A stretch of 64,000 bases of DNA from Cadophora sp. MPI-SDFR-AT-0126 (Eukaryota; Ascomycota; Leotiomycetes; Helotiales; Ploettnerulaceae). Shown piece by piece: positions 1 through 10,105 of this stretch (position 1 is the first letter of the stretch; every line of letters starts with the position of its first letter). Location of the stretch: contig JAGMVK010000006.1 of NCBI GenBank assembly GCA_020747065.1, positions 1,736,001 through 1,800,000 on the forward strand, given 5' to 3'. A program made the translations under genes and the position numbers. The notes beneath the pieces were generated by a model. That model ran no database searches. It saw only the letters and a list, made by a program, of their open reading frames with translations, and was not told the DNA's origin.

Positions 1-1307
1 TGGTTTTGAGCTTCAGCTTCGTGGGATCTGGAGGAAGCCCTGGGACGATACTCGTTGTAGTGCCACTGTTACCATATAGCCACTTGCTCTTCGGCTTGAC
101 CAATTTCTTGACCGGCTTTAGTGGCTTTGCCTTCTTCTTCGCGTCCACTGAGATGGACTTCTCATTAAAGTCACCATCTCGATCATCGTCACCGTCATCA
201 ATGATATCCTCTTCATCACTTGCCGGAGGCTTTGATTCGAAGCTCAATCCACTCGCTGACAGTTGACTTGGATTTTTCGTCATCTTCGGAGCCTTCAACT
301 TAGTCGTCGGGTTCTTTTTCAGAAGTTTCGCCTTCTTATGTGGAGATTCCTCGGAGTCAAAGTCGTCACCAGCATCACGCTTGGTCGGACTGGCGCGACC
401 GTTCTTGTTGGCGGGTAATGTAGGCCCAGGTGTGGAGTTACGACTCGTAGGAGGAGTGTTTCCATTCTGGCTGCCATTCCCATTTCCATTCGCCATCTTC
501 GTCTTTGCATCTCGTGAGGATTGTCGGCCAAATCCACCTATACACCTCGCCATGTGATTGTTCATACGTTTTATTACGACATGAGTGCCACAATTGTTAC
601 ATTTCGAAGACGGGAACGCGATGTTCTTCTTCTCTTCCTCTTCACCTGGCGGGGGTGAGGAGTCCTGACTCCCGTTTGGCGTGTTCTCTTTTTGCTGCTT
701 GAGAGGATTAATCATATCTTTCTTCTTCTTGCCACGGCCAGGGCCCTCGGGCACATATGTTTGTCCGTACACGTCGTGATATGGTTTGTTGATGAAGGGG
801 TGTTTCTCGCAGTACTGGACTCCAGGCTCAGGCCTTCTACCGCCATTGCCGTCCGTCGGGTGAAGAAGGCGAGGAAGACCGCATTTTTGGCAGCGGATCT
901 CCCTGGTGGTATGTAATGGGTTGCCCTTGAGATATGCAATGCCATTCTCCCAAGTAGCCCCTTCCGTCTCGACGACTTTGTTTTCGCTGAATGTAGGGGC
1001 GTCTTCGTCGTCATTGACAGAATCGGTTTGTGTAGCTTTCTGCTCGACCATGATAGCAGCAGATGAAGCTCTCAGCATCTTCTCCTCTCGAAAAGTCTCA
1101 AAGACCAAGTCGTGTAGGATATTATAGAATGAATCATCCAGAACGCCATAGACCTAAGCATGGGGAATTAGCTGTTGGTACTTTCCCAAGGCAGCAGAGA
1201 AATGGCAAAAATGAATGGAAATCTACCAATTCTGTCAAAGGATCCTGTTCTTCATTAGAATCTGGGGTTACGAGACCCGGCGTCTCGAAAGTGTCGTTGG
1301 CAGACAT
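1..1307 (-). CDS. SGF11: SAGA-associated factor Sgf11-like zinc-finger protein, 3' end outside window
   Basis: Partial gene running off the left edge. Exon 1 is 1307-1227 and exon 2 is 1153 to beyond 1. The 73-nt intron has a CTAAT branch region and a CTTAG acceptor, and joins MSANDTFETP... to VYGVLDDSFYNILHDLVFET in frame. That N-terminal helix resembles the Sgf11 segment that docks into the SAGA deubiquitinase module. A first Cys pair (CQKC, near residue 90) is followed by a C..H pair. A second finger, CNNCGTHVV...H-MAR-C, has the C-x2-C...H-x3-C spacing of the Sgf11 zinc finger. The rest is a long basic, Ser/Pro/Lys-rich tail. In the family, Sgf11 anchors the Ubp8 H2B deubiquitinase to SAGA in the nucleus. 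The ATG at 1307 was preferred to 1391 because homology-like sequence begins there. The extra N-terminal Cys cluster is not typical of yeast Sgf11, so a related SAGA or transcription-activator family is the alternative. Confidence 0.65.
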
Positions 1308-2040
1308 GTTGGAGAGGGCGTTGTCGAACAGGCTGTGGTGCAGTGTGTGGAGCTGGGAAAGGGAAGGGGAGCAGTTCCAGTGGTGAAGCAATCAAAAGCA
1401 CTGTTGCAAGAAGATGCAAGAACGAAGGTCAAGCCAGGGGGAAAAGAGGGCATTTTATGTGTTTGTTATCCCGTATTCACCGACCAAAGAGCATGTTGGG
1501 AATATTTGATACTGTTGTTGGAGCTCACAATAGGAAGACCGGAAGATAATCATGATGTCTCCTCTGAAACCAGCTGCTAGCTGGCAGAATAAAACGCTAA
1601 GATTACGGTTCGGACAAAGCGGTGACCTGCCTCTGACAAGAGAGCAGTGCACTGAGCAGGAAGCATAGCAAGGAAAAGTGCAAATTCTCCAATGCTATTG
1701 ATTCAAAGGATATACGTACAGCCAGATGAGAATGGTATGTTGGTCGCAAATGATAATTTTGCAATTATTTCGATATAGTTAAGCTTAATTTCAAGTGTAT
1801 CTCATTGTTGATATTCACCCCCTCCATCGAAAAAGGGGTATCTCTAGCGGGCATCGCCTATTCCTGGTTGGCATCTAGAAGTTCGCATCGTCATCCTGAC
1901 TTTTGTTTGGAATCGGACGAGGAGGCCAGATATTACATTCCATGCGCAACAACGGAGCATATAACCCTTCCACTTCCCACACTTCAGGTCCAGGGATTTG
2001 ACAAGCATTCACTGTTGTTGCTCCAGGAATATAAGCCAAG
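1308..2040. other. Divergent intergenic region, Sgf11-like / GNAT
   Basis: Shared upstream region of two divergent genes. It contains short open frames with no protein-like composition and no recognisable element. Promoters of both genes presumably lie here. Confidence 0.5.
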
Positions 2041-3165
2041 ATGGACAGCAATGGCGTGTCAAACCCCGCGAACACGCGAGCTCAACCCTCCATCCGATCA
2101 TTCTTCCAGCCTCGACAACCCAGTTACACACCACCACCAGGATCTGCGGTGACGAAACTTTCACCACCAAATCCCTCGCCCTCAACAAGTCAAACGCCCC
2201 CGTCTATCTCACCACCAGTCCCCTCAAGCACCAGCAAATACACTCCAAACTCAACATCAACATCAACAACCAAACCTTCCACCCTCCCACCCCAAGCCAC
2301 CATCTCCCCCATCCAACAAGCACACATTCAACCCCTTCGCCGGATCAACGCCCTTCTCCTCCCCATCGCCTACCCCGACTCCTTCTACCACAAAATCCTC
2401 ACTCCCGACCCTCCCACACCCTCCCCACCACAAGGATTCTCCCGCGCAATCCTCTGGACCGACCCCACCAGCCAGGAAACCAAAGTAGTCGGCGGCGTAG
2501 TCTGCCGCGTCGACCCAGCTCTGTCCCCCTCCTCAACACCTCAGCAGCCAATCTATACACCCGACGCGCACGATATCTACATCCAGAGCTTATGCTTGCT
2601 CTCGCCGTACCGCGGGAAAGGTCTAGTAGCCGCGGTGCTAGACAAGGTTATCGAGGCGGCGATCAAGCAGGATGAGTTGAGGATTGAGAGTTTATATGCG
2701 CATGTCTGGACGCAGAATGAGGAGGCGTTGGAATGGTATGCTGCGCGTGGATTTAGGAGGGAGGAGCCTATTCTACATGGGTATTATCGTAGGTTGAATC
2801 CGGATACGGCGTATATCTTTCGGAGGAGGTTGATGCCGTCGGACCACTTGAATGGACAGGCGCAAGTTCAATCACAAGATCAATCACAAAAGGAGAATAC
2901 AAGGCCAAGTAGCACGCCAGTCTCGATGCCACCAACACCAACCACAGGAGGCAGACCACCTATTCCGGGCCACGCGCGGTCATTCCAGGATAGAGGTCCG
3001 GAGAGGGAGTGGAATGATTTGCCTGAAGATGTGTTGTTGAAACCGCCGAGTGGACTTGCTTCGAGAGAAGGCAGTGCCCCGAGCTCGAGAAGTAGTTCTC
3101 GGAGTGGGATGGAAGGAAAGGGAAAGAAGAAGAGGGTTTATCCTGCGGCTGCTTTCGGGAGTTGA
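2041..3165 (+). CDS. GNAT N-acetyltransferase, Naa50/San-like, with N-terminal PIP-box
   Basis: Intronless, 374 aa. The central part (about residues 95-270) reads as a GNAT fold. It has the IQSLCLLSPYRGKGLVAAVLD stretch, where R-G-K-G is the acetyl-CoA pyrophosphate loop near residue 190, followed by LYAHVWTQNEEALEWYAARGF and a YYRRLNP end. These are hallmarks of Naa50/San-type N-terminal acetyltransferases. The N-terminus (residues 15-22, QPSIRSFF) matches the PCNA-interacting PIP-box consensus Q-x-x-[ILM]-x-x-F-F, followed by a Pro/Ser/Thr-rich linker. The C-terminal 100 residues are Ser/Pro-rich and end in a basic KGKKKR patch that could be a nuclear signal. The family acetylates protein N-termini. 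The PIP-box suggests a chromatin or replication role, recalling the cohesin acetyltransferase Eco1, although the catalytic part is not Eco1-like. Confidence 0.8.
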   Translation: MDSNGVSNPANTRAQPSIRSFFQPRQPSYTPPPGSAVTKLSPPNPSPSTSQTPPSISPPVPSSTSKYTPNSTSTSTTKPSTLPPQATISPIQQAHIQPLRRINALLLPIAYPDSFYHKILTPDPPTPSPPQGFSRAILWTDPTSQETKVVGGVVCRVDPALSPSSTPQQPIYTPDAHDIYIQSLCLLSPYRGKGLVAAVLDKVIEAAIKQDELRIESLYAHVWTQNEEALEWYAARGFRREEPILHGYYRRLNPDTAYIFRRRLMPSDHLNGQAQVQSQDQSQKENTRPSSTPVSMPPTPTTGGRPPIPGHARSFQDRGPEREWNDLPEDVLLKPPSGLASREGSAPSSRSSSRSGMEGKGKKKRVYPAAAFGS

Positions 3166-3503
3166 TAGATTTGTCACTGAGATAACCTTATGGGGGGAAA
3201 AGCTTGGCCTGGGAAGGAAAAGATATTTTGACCACAGGAGCGGCGTTGGGGCATTATGGGCGGCTTCGGTTCGGAAAAGGAGTAGGGGAGAGGCATTATT
3301 AAAAATAGACATCTAGACCTAGAGGCAAAAGCGGAAGTCTGTAAACAACAAGTCACCATACGACTGTCCTTTTCGTCCTGGTGTCATGTTCAGGATGTTT
3401 TCATTTCATCTAAACATACGCGGCCCACGCCATCCATATGCTCGCTCCCTGCAATACCACAACTAATACGTTTACGCCAGTCTTCTCTCTCAAGTCGCAA
3501 ACC
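3166..3503. other. Convergent 3' intergenic
   Basis: Short region between two converging genes. No gene or repeat seen; 3' UTRs and terminators are expected here. Confidence 0.5.
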
Positions 3504-5396
3504 TCAAATCTTGGGTGCCTTCGCCAATAACCCATCCCTGGGCGCCTCAAGCGAGAACAAAAAAACATGATGCTTATGCTCCTCGTTCATCTTCTTGATC
3601 TCCGCCAGATCCTCTGGCCGATCAGATCCAAGAATAGCCATTCCCGCACTTCCGTTCTTCTCGTTGATGATAGCACCATTCTCGCTTTTGTCCTTCTCAG
3701 CTTCCTCCTTGTCTGTCTTCTTCAGAGGTTCGAGTCCCCACTCCCCATCCTCGGAGTACTCCCACATGAGACTCACATCACCCTTTACAAGAGCCGTGCC
3801 CCAAAGAGCCGTTAGGACACCAGGAACAAGATACAGTAGCGCAGGTTGCGCATGATTGAAAATGTTCATCACCACGAGCGTGACCAGCATCGCCAAGACG
3901 TAACCCACCAAACTAGCCTTGAAGTATACCTTCGAGAACCGAGCGCCGTCCGCGACTGTATCCGCATCTCCCTTCTTCGCCAGCCGAGTCCAGAATCGCT
4001 CGCCCCATTGGCCTGTAGCTTCTACGTACGGGGCTCGGATAATGGTATCTGGTTCGATAGCCCGAGGAGGAATGGTAGGTTTGGAAGTTGTGCGCTGCTT
4101 GCGAAGGTAGTGCAAGTAGAGGTCGAAGCGGAGAGCGAGGGCCATCATGATGCCTGGAAGAACGACGTCGCCTAGACCGAGCATGCTGCCACGCTTGGGG
4201 CCAGGGAAGACTAGCTTGATGGGAACTTCGAGGGAGGTAGCGACGGTAACCATGAGTGGCGTGTAAAAGACCATGACAATGTCGTAGATGAAGAGACCGG
4301 CTAGGACGAGGGTGCCGGTCCAGAAGGTAGTGGGTGACATTAACTGGAGGGTTCCGTAGCAGAAGCCAAAGCCCATGATGTTGGTGAGCCACCATGCTTT
4401 GCCTGATAAAAAGAAGCTTTAGTATCTGATCATACTGGGGGAAGTATTACCTCGTACCATTCATGTTGTAGAGGGCAATTGTAGCGACTCCAATAACGAA
4501 TCCAAGGACATCGTTAAGTTTGACGTTGCCTTTTGCAGTAAAGACGCCTACACATGATTTAGCAAGATAAAACTCAGAAAAGTACCAGAGATTCTCAACT
4601 CACCATGGACATAAGCTTTGAAAATCCAATGATTCTTCAGCGTAGCACGGAGTGACCACAACTTCTTGTTGATAGCAGGCGAAAACTGAATACTGGACAG
4701 AAATCCGGGGAAGGGATTCGTCTTGTCCTCCACGAATTTCCGATGGACTTGAACCCGAGCTTTGTTTACCTTCCCAGTGACCTGCTGGGATAACAGGGGT
4801 TCGATGAAGTACGTCTCGGCAGAAGTTGACCAGACGTTGGGAAAGATGAAGTTGGTAGCTACGTTCAGACAATCTGCTGCCAGCTTGCCGACCCCGAAGA
4901 CACCGAGGCCTGCGAAAGTTAGTATGTTTTGATTTTGTAACAAACGAGACTCAATTAGATCCCAAACATTGGGATGACCGGTGCCAAGCAAATCCTCTGA
5001 CTAGACTAAATGTGAAAGCATACCGGAGAAGTAAACATTTAGAATCTTGTTCAAAAGTTTCGGATCATCAAGCCACTTAATGACCAAATACAGACCACCC
5101 AACGTGACACCCGCCAGAATCGGGAACAGAATAGCATCACTAGGCGTCATGCCTTCAATCTTAGCGTCCTCCTCATCATCTCCATCCTCACCTGGTGCCT
5201 TCTTCTTCGGTACAGCGGCAGACGGTGGACGACGTAGCGAAGCGTGAGAGCCGATGTAGATGGGGAAGACAGCAGCTAAGATCAGGTGGATGTACATCTG
5301 GATCAGCTCATGTCTGGCGTAGATGATGTAGCTCCATTTGCCGATGAATTGGAGAACTGGGCTGTCGCCTTCGAAGTAGGAAAAGAAGGCGTCCAT
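3504..5396 (-). CDS. Signal peptide peptidase (presenilin-type intramembrane aspartyl protease)
   Basis: Four exons: 5396-5024, 4909-4604, 4547-4458 and 4402-3504, giving 555 aa with all junctions in phase 1. Intron 1 has a perfect TACTAAC branch site. The protein is polytopic, with the three diagnostic motifs of the GxGD protease family: FIYD (catalytic Asp near residue 297), GLGD (near 335), and QPALLYLVP, the PAL motif that supports the active site, near 450. Family members cut remnant signal peptides and tail-anchored proteins in the ER membrane, and in fungi they also act in SREBP processing and hypoxia adaptation. A charged loop after TM2 (about residues 60-85) and a charged C-terminal tail lie outside the membrane core. 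It shares a 499-bp upstream region with the cyclophilin gene. Confidence 0.93.
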
Positions 5397-5895
5397 GACT
5401 GTTCCTGGTATCGCTATCCCTTAGATTGGACACTGATCCCTCGGAAAAGAAGTCCCAGGTGTGGTTGTGTGGTTGTTGACAGAGAGGCGCCAGCCTGGTG
5501 GAAGTGGCCAGTTTAAGAAGCCAGATTGCAAGCGCAAATCGAAATCAGTAAAAGGTCGTGATTTTATGTCAGATTCTAGAATTCACGTCTTAAACGCGAA
5601 TCCTGATGAATGGAAAGTAGAAAGAACGATGCGATGTTTGGTTACCAAAGAACCCACAATGTCACTCGGGTGCTTGCAGGGATGTCCACACAAGGCGGGA
5701 GAGCTTTTCAGCCTCGTCAAAATCAACAACACCAGCGCTTTAAACAGCGAGCCTTTCATCTTCAACCACCTTTCACGCCAAGTTTCGGAGTTCGATATTT
5801 GAATCGTAATCGAAGTTATCTGTTCTGTAAGAGCTGAATCTGTAGCTCCTTAATTCTACAAGCTCTTCACTCCGGCGCAAAGAACAACTTTCCAA
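5397..5895. other. Bidirectional promoter region, SPP / cyclophilin
   Basis: Divergent upstream region with no coding signal. Nothing distinctive recognised. Confidence 0.5.
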
Positions 5896-6513
5896 ATGGC
5901 GACGAACATCGCCCTTGAGACGACTATGGTACAGTCCATTTCCCTACCACCAGGCCACACCCAGAAACTCTAACACTATCCCAGGGCACAATTTTCGTCG
6001 AGCTCTACAACGATCATGCTCCAAAAGTACAATTCCCCTTACTCTCCTCGCTTTCCCTTTCAATCAACCACTCACTGACACCCCTCCTCCCCCCACCAGA
6101 CATGCAAGAACTTCTCCACCCTCGTCTCCCGCGGATACTACGACACTCTCCTCTTCCACCGCATAATCCCCTCCTTCATGCTCCAAACCGGCGATCCCAC
6201 GGGCACCGGCCGCGGCGGCTCCTCCATCTACGGCGAGAAATTTGAGGACGAGATCTCGCCCACGCTGAAGCACACTGGTGCTGGGATCCTCAGCATGGCG
6301 AATAGCGGCCCGAACACGAATGGTAGTCAGTTCTTCATTACGTTGGCGCCGACGCCGTGGCTGGATGGGAAACATACGATTTTTGGGAGGGTTACGAGGG
6401 GCCTGGCGGTGGTGAAGAGGATGGGGCTTGTGAGGACGGGGGTGGACGATAGGCCGGTGGAGGAGGTTAGGATTTTGAAGGCGAGGGTCGTGGAGGGGGA
6501 TGCGGAGGAGTGA
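5896..6513 (+). CDS. Cyclophilin-type peptidyl-prolyl isomerase, PPIL1-like
   Basis: Three exons, 5896-5928, 5985-6026 and 6100-6513, giving 162 aa. That is the length of human PPIL1 and fission yeast Cyp1. The first two exons are tiny (11 and 14 codons), so a single-frame search finds only the C-terminal part. Cyclophilin core motifs are present: [55 protein letters not shown] and [12 protein letters not shown]. The catalytic Arg (FHR), the Phe/Met pair and the Trp of the cyclosporin pocket are all retained. PPIL1-type cyclophilins catalyse prolyl cis-trans isomerisation and associate with the activated spliceosome through the SKIP/Prp45 protein. No extra domains. The exon 3 sequence is strongly GC-biased at third positions. 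Confidence 0.93.
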
Positions 6514-6770
6514 GGAAGGAAATCTAGTCAATCATTTTGTTGGTAGGAAGGCGTTGCATGGCATGGCGTTCTGGGTTTCGGGTTTAGAGAAAGTAAAAAA
6601 AGTCATAGACGTGGTCCATCTAGGAGAGGAAGCATATTGGCCAGAAGAAAGGCCACTTGCGCTTCTAGATGAAGAGTAATAGCCTCCAAATATGAATACC
6701 CTCTAATCCATGAAACGCCCGCAGATGCCCGCCATACGCTTCCCTTCATTCATGTACTTCATACGAGCCA

Positions 6771-8039
6771 TCACGATACCGTGCTCGGTAGCCTCCAAGC
6801 TACCAGGTCATCCCTGATATCAAATTCATCCACTTCCGGAGCCTTCTTGAATCCAGTCCTCCCCCTATCGGACGAGTTCTCTGAGGAAGTGTCATGCATA
6901 TCTAGGGCAGATTGGGACGAAGGACCCAATGTCTCTCGACTTCTCGAATGCCTGTGCCCCATCCTCATGACCCTCTTGCCAGTGATAGTGCTCTGAGATG
7001 TACCACTCTTAGAGCTTGCACCAGACGTTGATCGATGGTGGTGACGCAGGTTTCGCTCTTCCCCGCTGTCATCGTGCGTAATTCTGGGAGTCGATACTTT
7101 GTCATGGGTCTTCCATCCATCCCCTCCATTGAAGATGTCCTCCAAGCATTGATCTGCTGGCAATTCATCCTCATGTGCTGCCCAGGAAGCAGCCAAGGCC
7201 CGTCGATACATGTCTTGTAACTCGCCATGGTCTCGCGATTTACTTATCGTAGGCATATCTACCTTCATCAGCTTGTATGCAGCTAGTGTAGGAAGAGGCT
7301 ACTCACGTCCAACATCATCCTGTTCGGCTTGCTCCCCCGCCATGATTCCCGCAATCCCTCCAAACACAGGTGCAGTCTTCAATGGAGGAGCCACGAAGTT
7401 CCTCTCCCCATCCACCTGCTTCATCAAGATTCCAATCTTTAACGTACTATTGATCTTACTCTCCTGCATCAGATACCTCCTCACGACTCCCTCCTCCCCA
7501 TCGGGTCCCATCTCACTCTCCTCCACATACTCCGCAAGATTCAAAGTGACATAGCCCAGCGTAATCTTTTCCCCTCGCATACCAGCACTATTATAGTCCT
7601 GCACGACCTCGAAGTTGATGCTACATTCCTGCAGATTGTTGTTCTTGTCGATCGTGAGCCGGACGGGTATCGTTTTCGTATAGTCCCAGCTGACTTTATG
7701 CTCCTTGATAGGGGAGGGGTTGGTCCGGCCGCGGTGTTCGGCGGAGGTTGAGGAGGGGAGATGCCATTTTACGTAGGATGTGCCGTTGACGAGGGGTACG
7801 TTGTTGAGATCAATGATCTAATAATATCAGTATCATGCCACCGTTTTAAACATCGCGCATACACACCTTGAGAACGAGTTCGAATTTTGGCTGCGAGATA
7901 TCAGTATGCGACCGGCAGGGTTGAGGTGCATGGTGGGGTATTTTAGGAGGGGGAGATAAAGAGGTGTTTTACGAACCCGTCTTGCTTTGGATACTAGGAT
8001 GTTGGAAAGCATGGTCAGCTTGGGGTTCGGAGGTGGCAT
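6771..8039 (-). CDS. NT-C2 (EEIG1/EHBP1 N-terminal) domain protein
   Basis: Four exons: 8039-7977, 7890-7867, 7817-7307 and 7258-6771, giving 361 aa. Exon 2 is a 24-nt micro-exon encoding PKFELVLK. The spliced N-terminus reads ...KARRPKFELVLKIIDLNNVPL, the first strands of an NT-C2 domain, which continues through VKWHLPSS, HRGRT, a VRLTID strand, QECSINFEVVQ, TLGYVTLNLAEYVE and ESKINSTLKI (about residues 20-170). The second half has a conserved helix (SKSRDHGELQDMYRRALAASW) and a Ser-rich stretch. NT-C2 proteins bind membranes or link cargo to the actin cytoskeleton, but the exact role of this fungal member is not known. An out-of-frame ATG lies 16 nt upstream at 8055. A second open frame overlaps the 3' end (see findings). 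Confidence 0.82.
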
Positions 8040-8325
8040 GTTTGCGTCGCTGCATTATTTGTGTCTTGGAGAATGGATATTCACGTACTTAATGGATTCA
8101 TACTCCTGCTGCGTGTTGATGACTGGAATTCGGAAGTCGCGATAACGCCTCATGTCTCATTGTGGTTTCTTCTCCGTCGACAGCGTGAAGCAGGCGCGTG
8201 GGATGGATGGAATTTGAATGGGATGTTCGGAAGAATTCGAGGCTATCCCGGATGACGTCTCGCCTCGCCTATCGAGCCCATTTGGTGAGAATTTAGCCTT
8301 GAAGCTTTGATCTTCAGCCTTTCTC

Positions 8326-9747
8326 ATGGAAACAACATCTCATTCTCATGTGATGGATGTCTCAGGCGATGAGATCGCGGATGTGGTCGTGAGAGAATTT
8401 GACAAGTGGCCTAACAAGAGAAAACCACTGGTGAGAAGTGGTGGTGTCAAAGAATGGGTTCCGTTGAGCGGAATAGTTGCACAAGGTTTTACCCCTGACA
8501 CTACTGCAGATCACAAGGCTGACGCTTGGGACAGGGAGAAATGGCCTCACATGTCTGGCAGTAGCGTATGTGTGTACTTTTGTCCATGCTAAGAGACTGT
8601 CGCTAAGAAGTCTTCAGGACTGGCATGAAGTGTCTTCCCCAGAATAAGATTGCTCAGGCTCAAGGTGTGACCCTTCATGACTGGCATGCCGAGGTCCTCG
8701 CGATTCGCTCTTTCAACCGATTTCTACTTGAAGAATGCCATGCCTTGGCTTCATCCCAGAAAGGTTCATCGGAATATGTTCGATTCAGAACCCAAGAAGA
8801 GAAAAATCAGATTAATTTCCAACCATTTGCATTGAATGAGGGTATCAATCTTCACATGTACTGCTCGGAAGCTCCATGTAATTATACATACCTCCCATAT
8901 CTTGAGCTCATTTCTAACCAGCGATCTAGGCGGTGATTCGAGCATGGAGCTTACCATGGCCGCTCAAGATGATGCTACGCCTTGGGATCTGCCTTCCAAC
9001 ATCGATATACGCGGTGACTTAGCACCGGCGGGACCTGAGATTCTTCACGGCAGGGGTTATTTCTCCGTATTGGGCTCGGTGCGACGTAAACCATCTCGCC
9101 CTGATGCTCCTCCTAGTCTTTCGAAATCATGCTCTGACAAGATCGCTTTGAAGGAATCAACTTCATTACTCAATTCAATGACTTGTCTCCTCATCTCGCC
9201 TAAGAATGTTTACATCCACTCCCTCGTACTACCATCTTCGCAGCATTCTTCTGTGGCTTGCACTAGAGCCTTTTCAGACTCCGGTCGGCTCTCATATTTG
9301 AAAGACAAGCAATGGGAAGGTAGCTATTCTTTTCGACCCTTCAATATCTTAACAACAGAAAGAGAATTCGTCTCTAGTCGGCGTCAGCTTCTAAAACCGA
9401 GCGAGAAAATTGTACCATCGAACACCGCAACATCCTGGACACCATATCACACGGAGACACTTATCGGGGGATCTTTACAAGGCAGGAAACAATTCTCACT
9501 GAAAGGCGCCAGCCGAGTCTGCAAACGCCGGAGCTGGAAACTGGCTCTTGAGATTGCCAAGACAGCTTCCTTACAGGTCCCCAGAATCGAACAAGCGTTG
9601 AATGTTGATACCTATTCTTCCTTGAAGCAATCTTTGCTGTTGACCCAGAGGAAGAATGTTAAGGCAGATGTAAGAGCCCATGCACTGAAAGGATGGATCC
9701 GGAATGAAGGTGGAGAAGACTGGGGAGTTGATGGGGTCGAGGCTTGA
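8326..9747 (+). CDS. TAD1: tRNA-specific adenosine deaminase (Tad1/ADAT1)
   Basis: Three exons, 8326-8573, 8618-8877 and 8930-9747, giving 441 aa. The adenosine-deaminase (editase) domain is clear. KRKPLVRSGGVKEWVPLSGIVAQ is followed by MKCLP and LHDWHAEVLAIRSFNRFLLEE with the zinc-binding His and catalytic Glu near residue 105. SEAPCGDSSMELTM carries the second zinc ligand and is completed only after splicing intron 2, whose acceptor follows a TTTCTAAC branch site. KSCSDK supplies the third ligand near residue 235. Tad1 converts A37 to inosine in tRNA-Ala. Intron 1 is only 44 nt; its GTACTT donor is the least certain junction and was chosen because it is the option that restores frame into TGMKCLP. 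Length fits the family. Confidence 0.9.
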
Positions 9748-10105
9748 AAATGTATATTTCGCGACCGCTTTCTCTCGATTTGTCTTGTTTTGTGCACTTT
9801 TCGATTATGGCATTGGGTATCTGTCGCAAGGCGAAGTCACTCGGTGGCCCCCTTTGGTAGCTCACCTGATGTTGATCTTTCCCGTATAACTGAGCCAAGC
9901 TCGGCAGGGTCTCAATTCGGCCAAACGAGGGCATACAATTGCGGCACAGCCACACTTGGAATATTAGTCCTCATGATACTTCAAGAGCTGCTTCCCCGTC
10001 AAGTATACATTCAGTTCTGACAACTACATGTCGATGTCGCATCTGTTTACAATGCACCACGTCAAAAACGCTACACGACCTCCATAAATCTGAATCTCGG
10101 AATCA
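9748..10105. other. Intergenic, tandem genes
   Basis: 3' region of Tad1 and promoter of the next gene. Nothing recognised. Confidence 0.4.
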
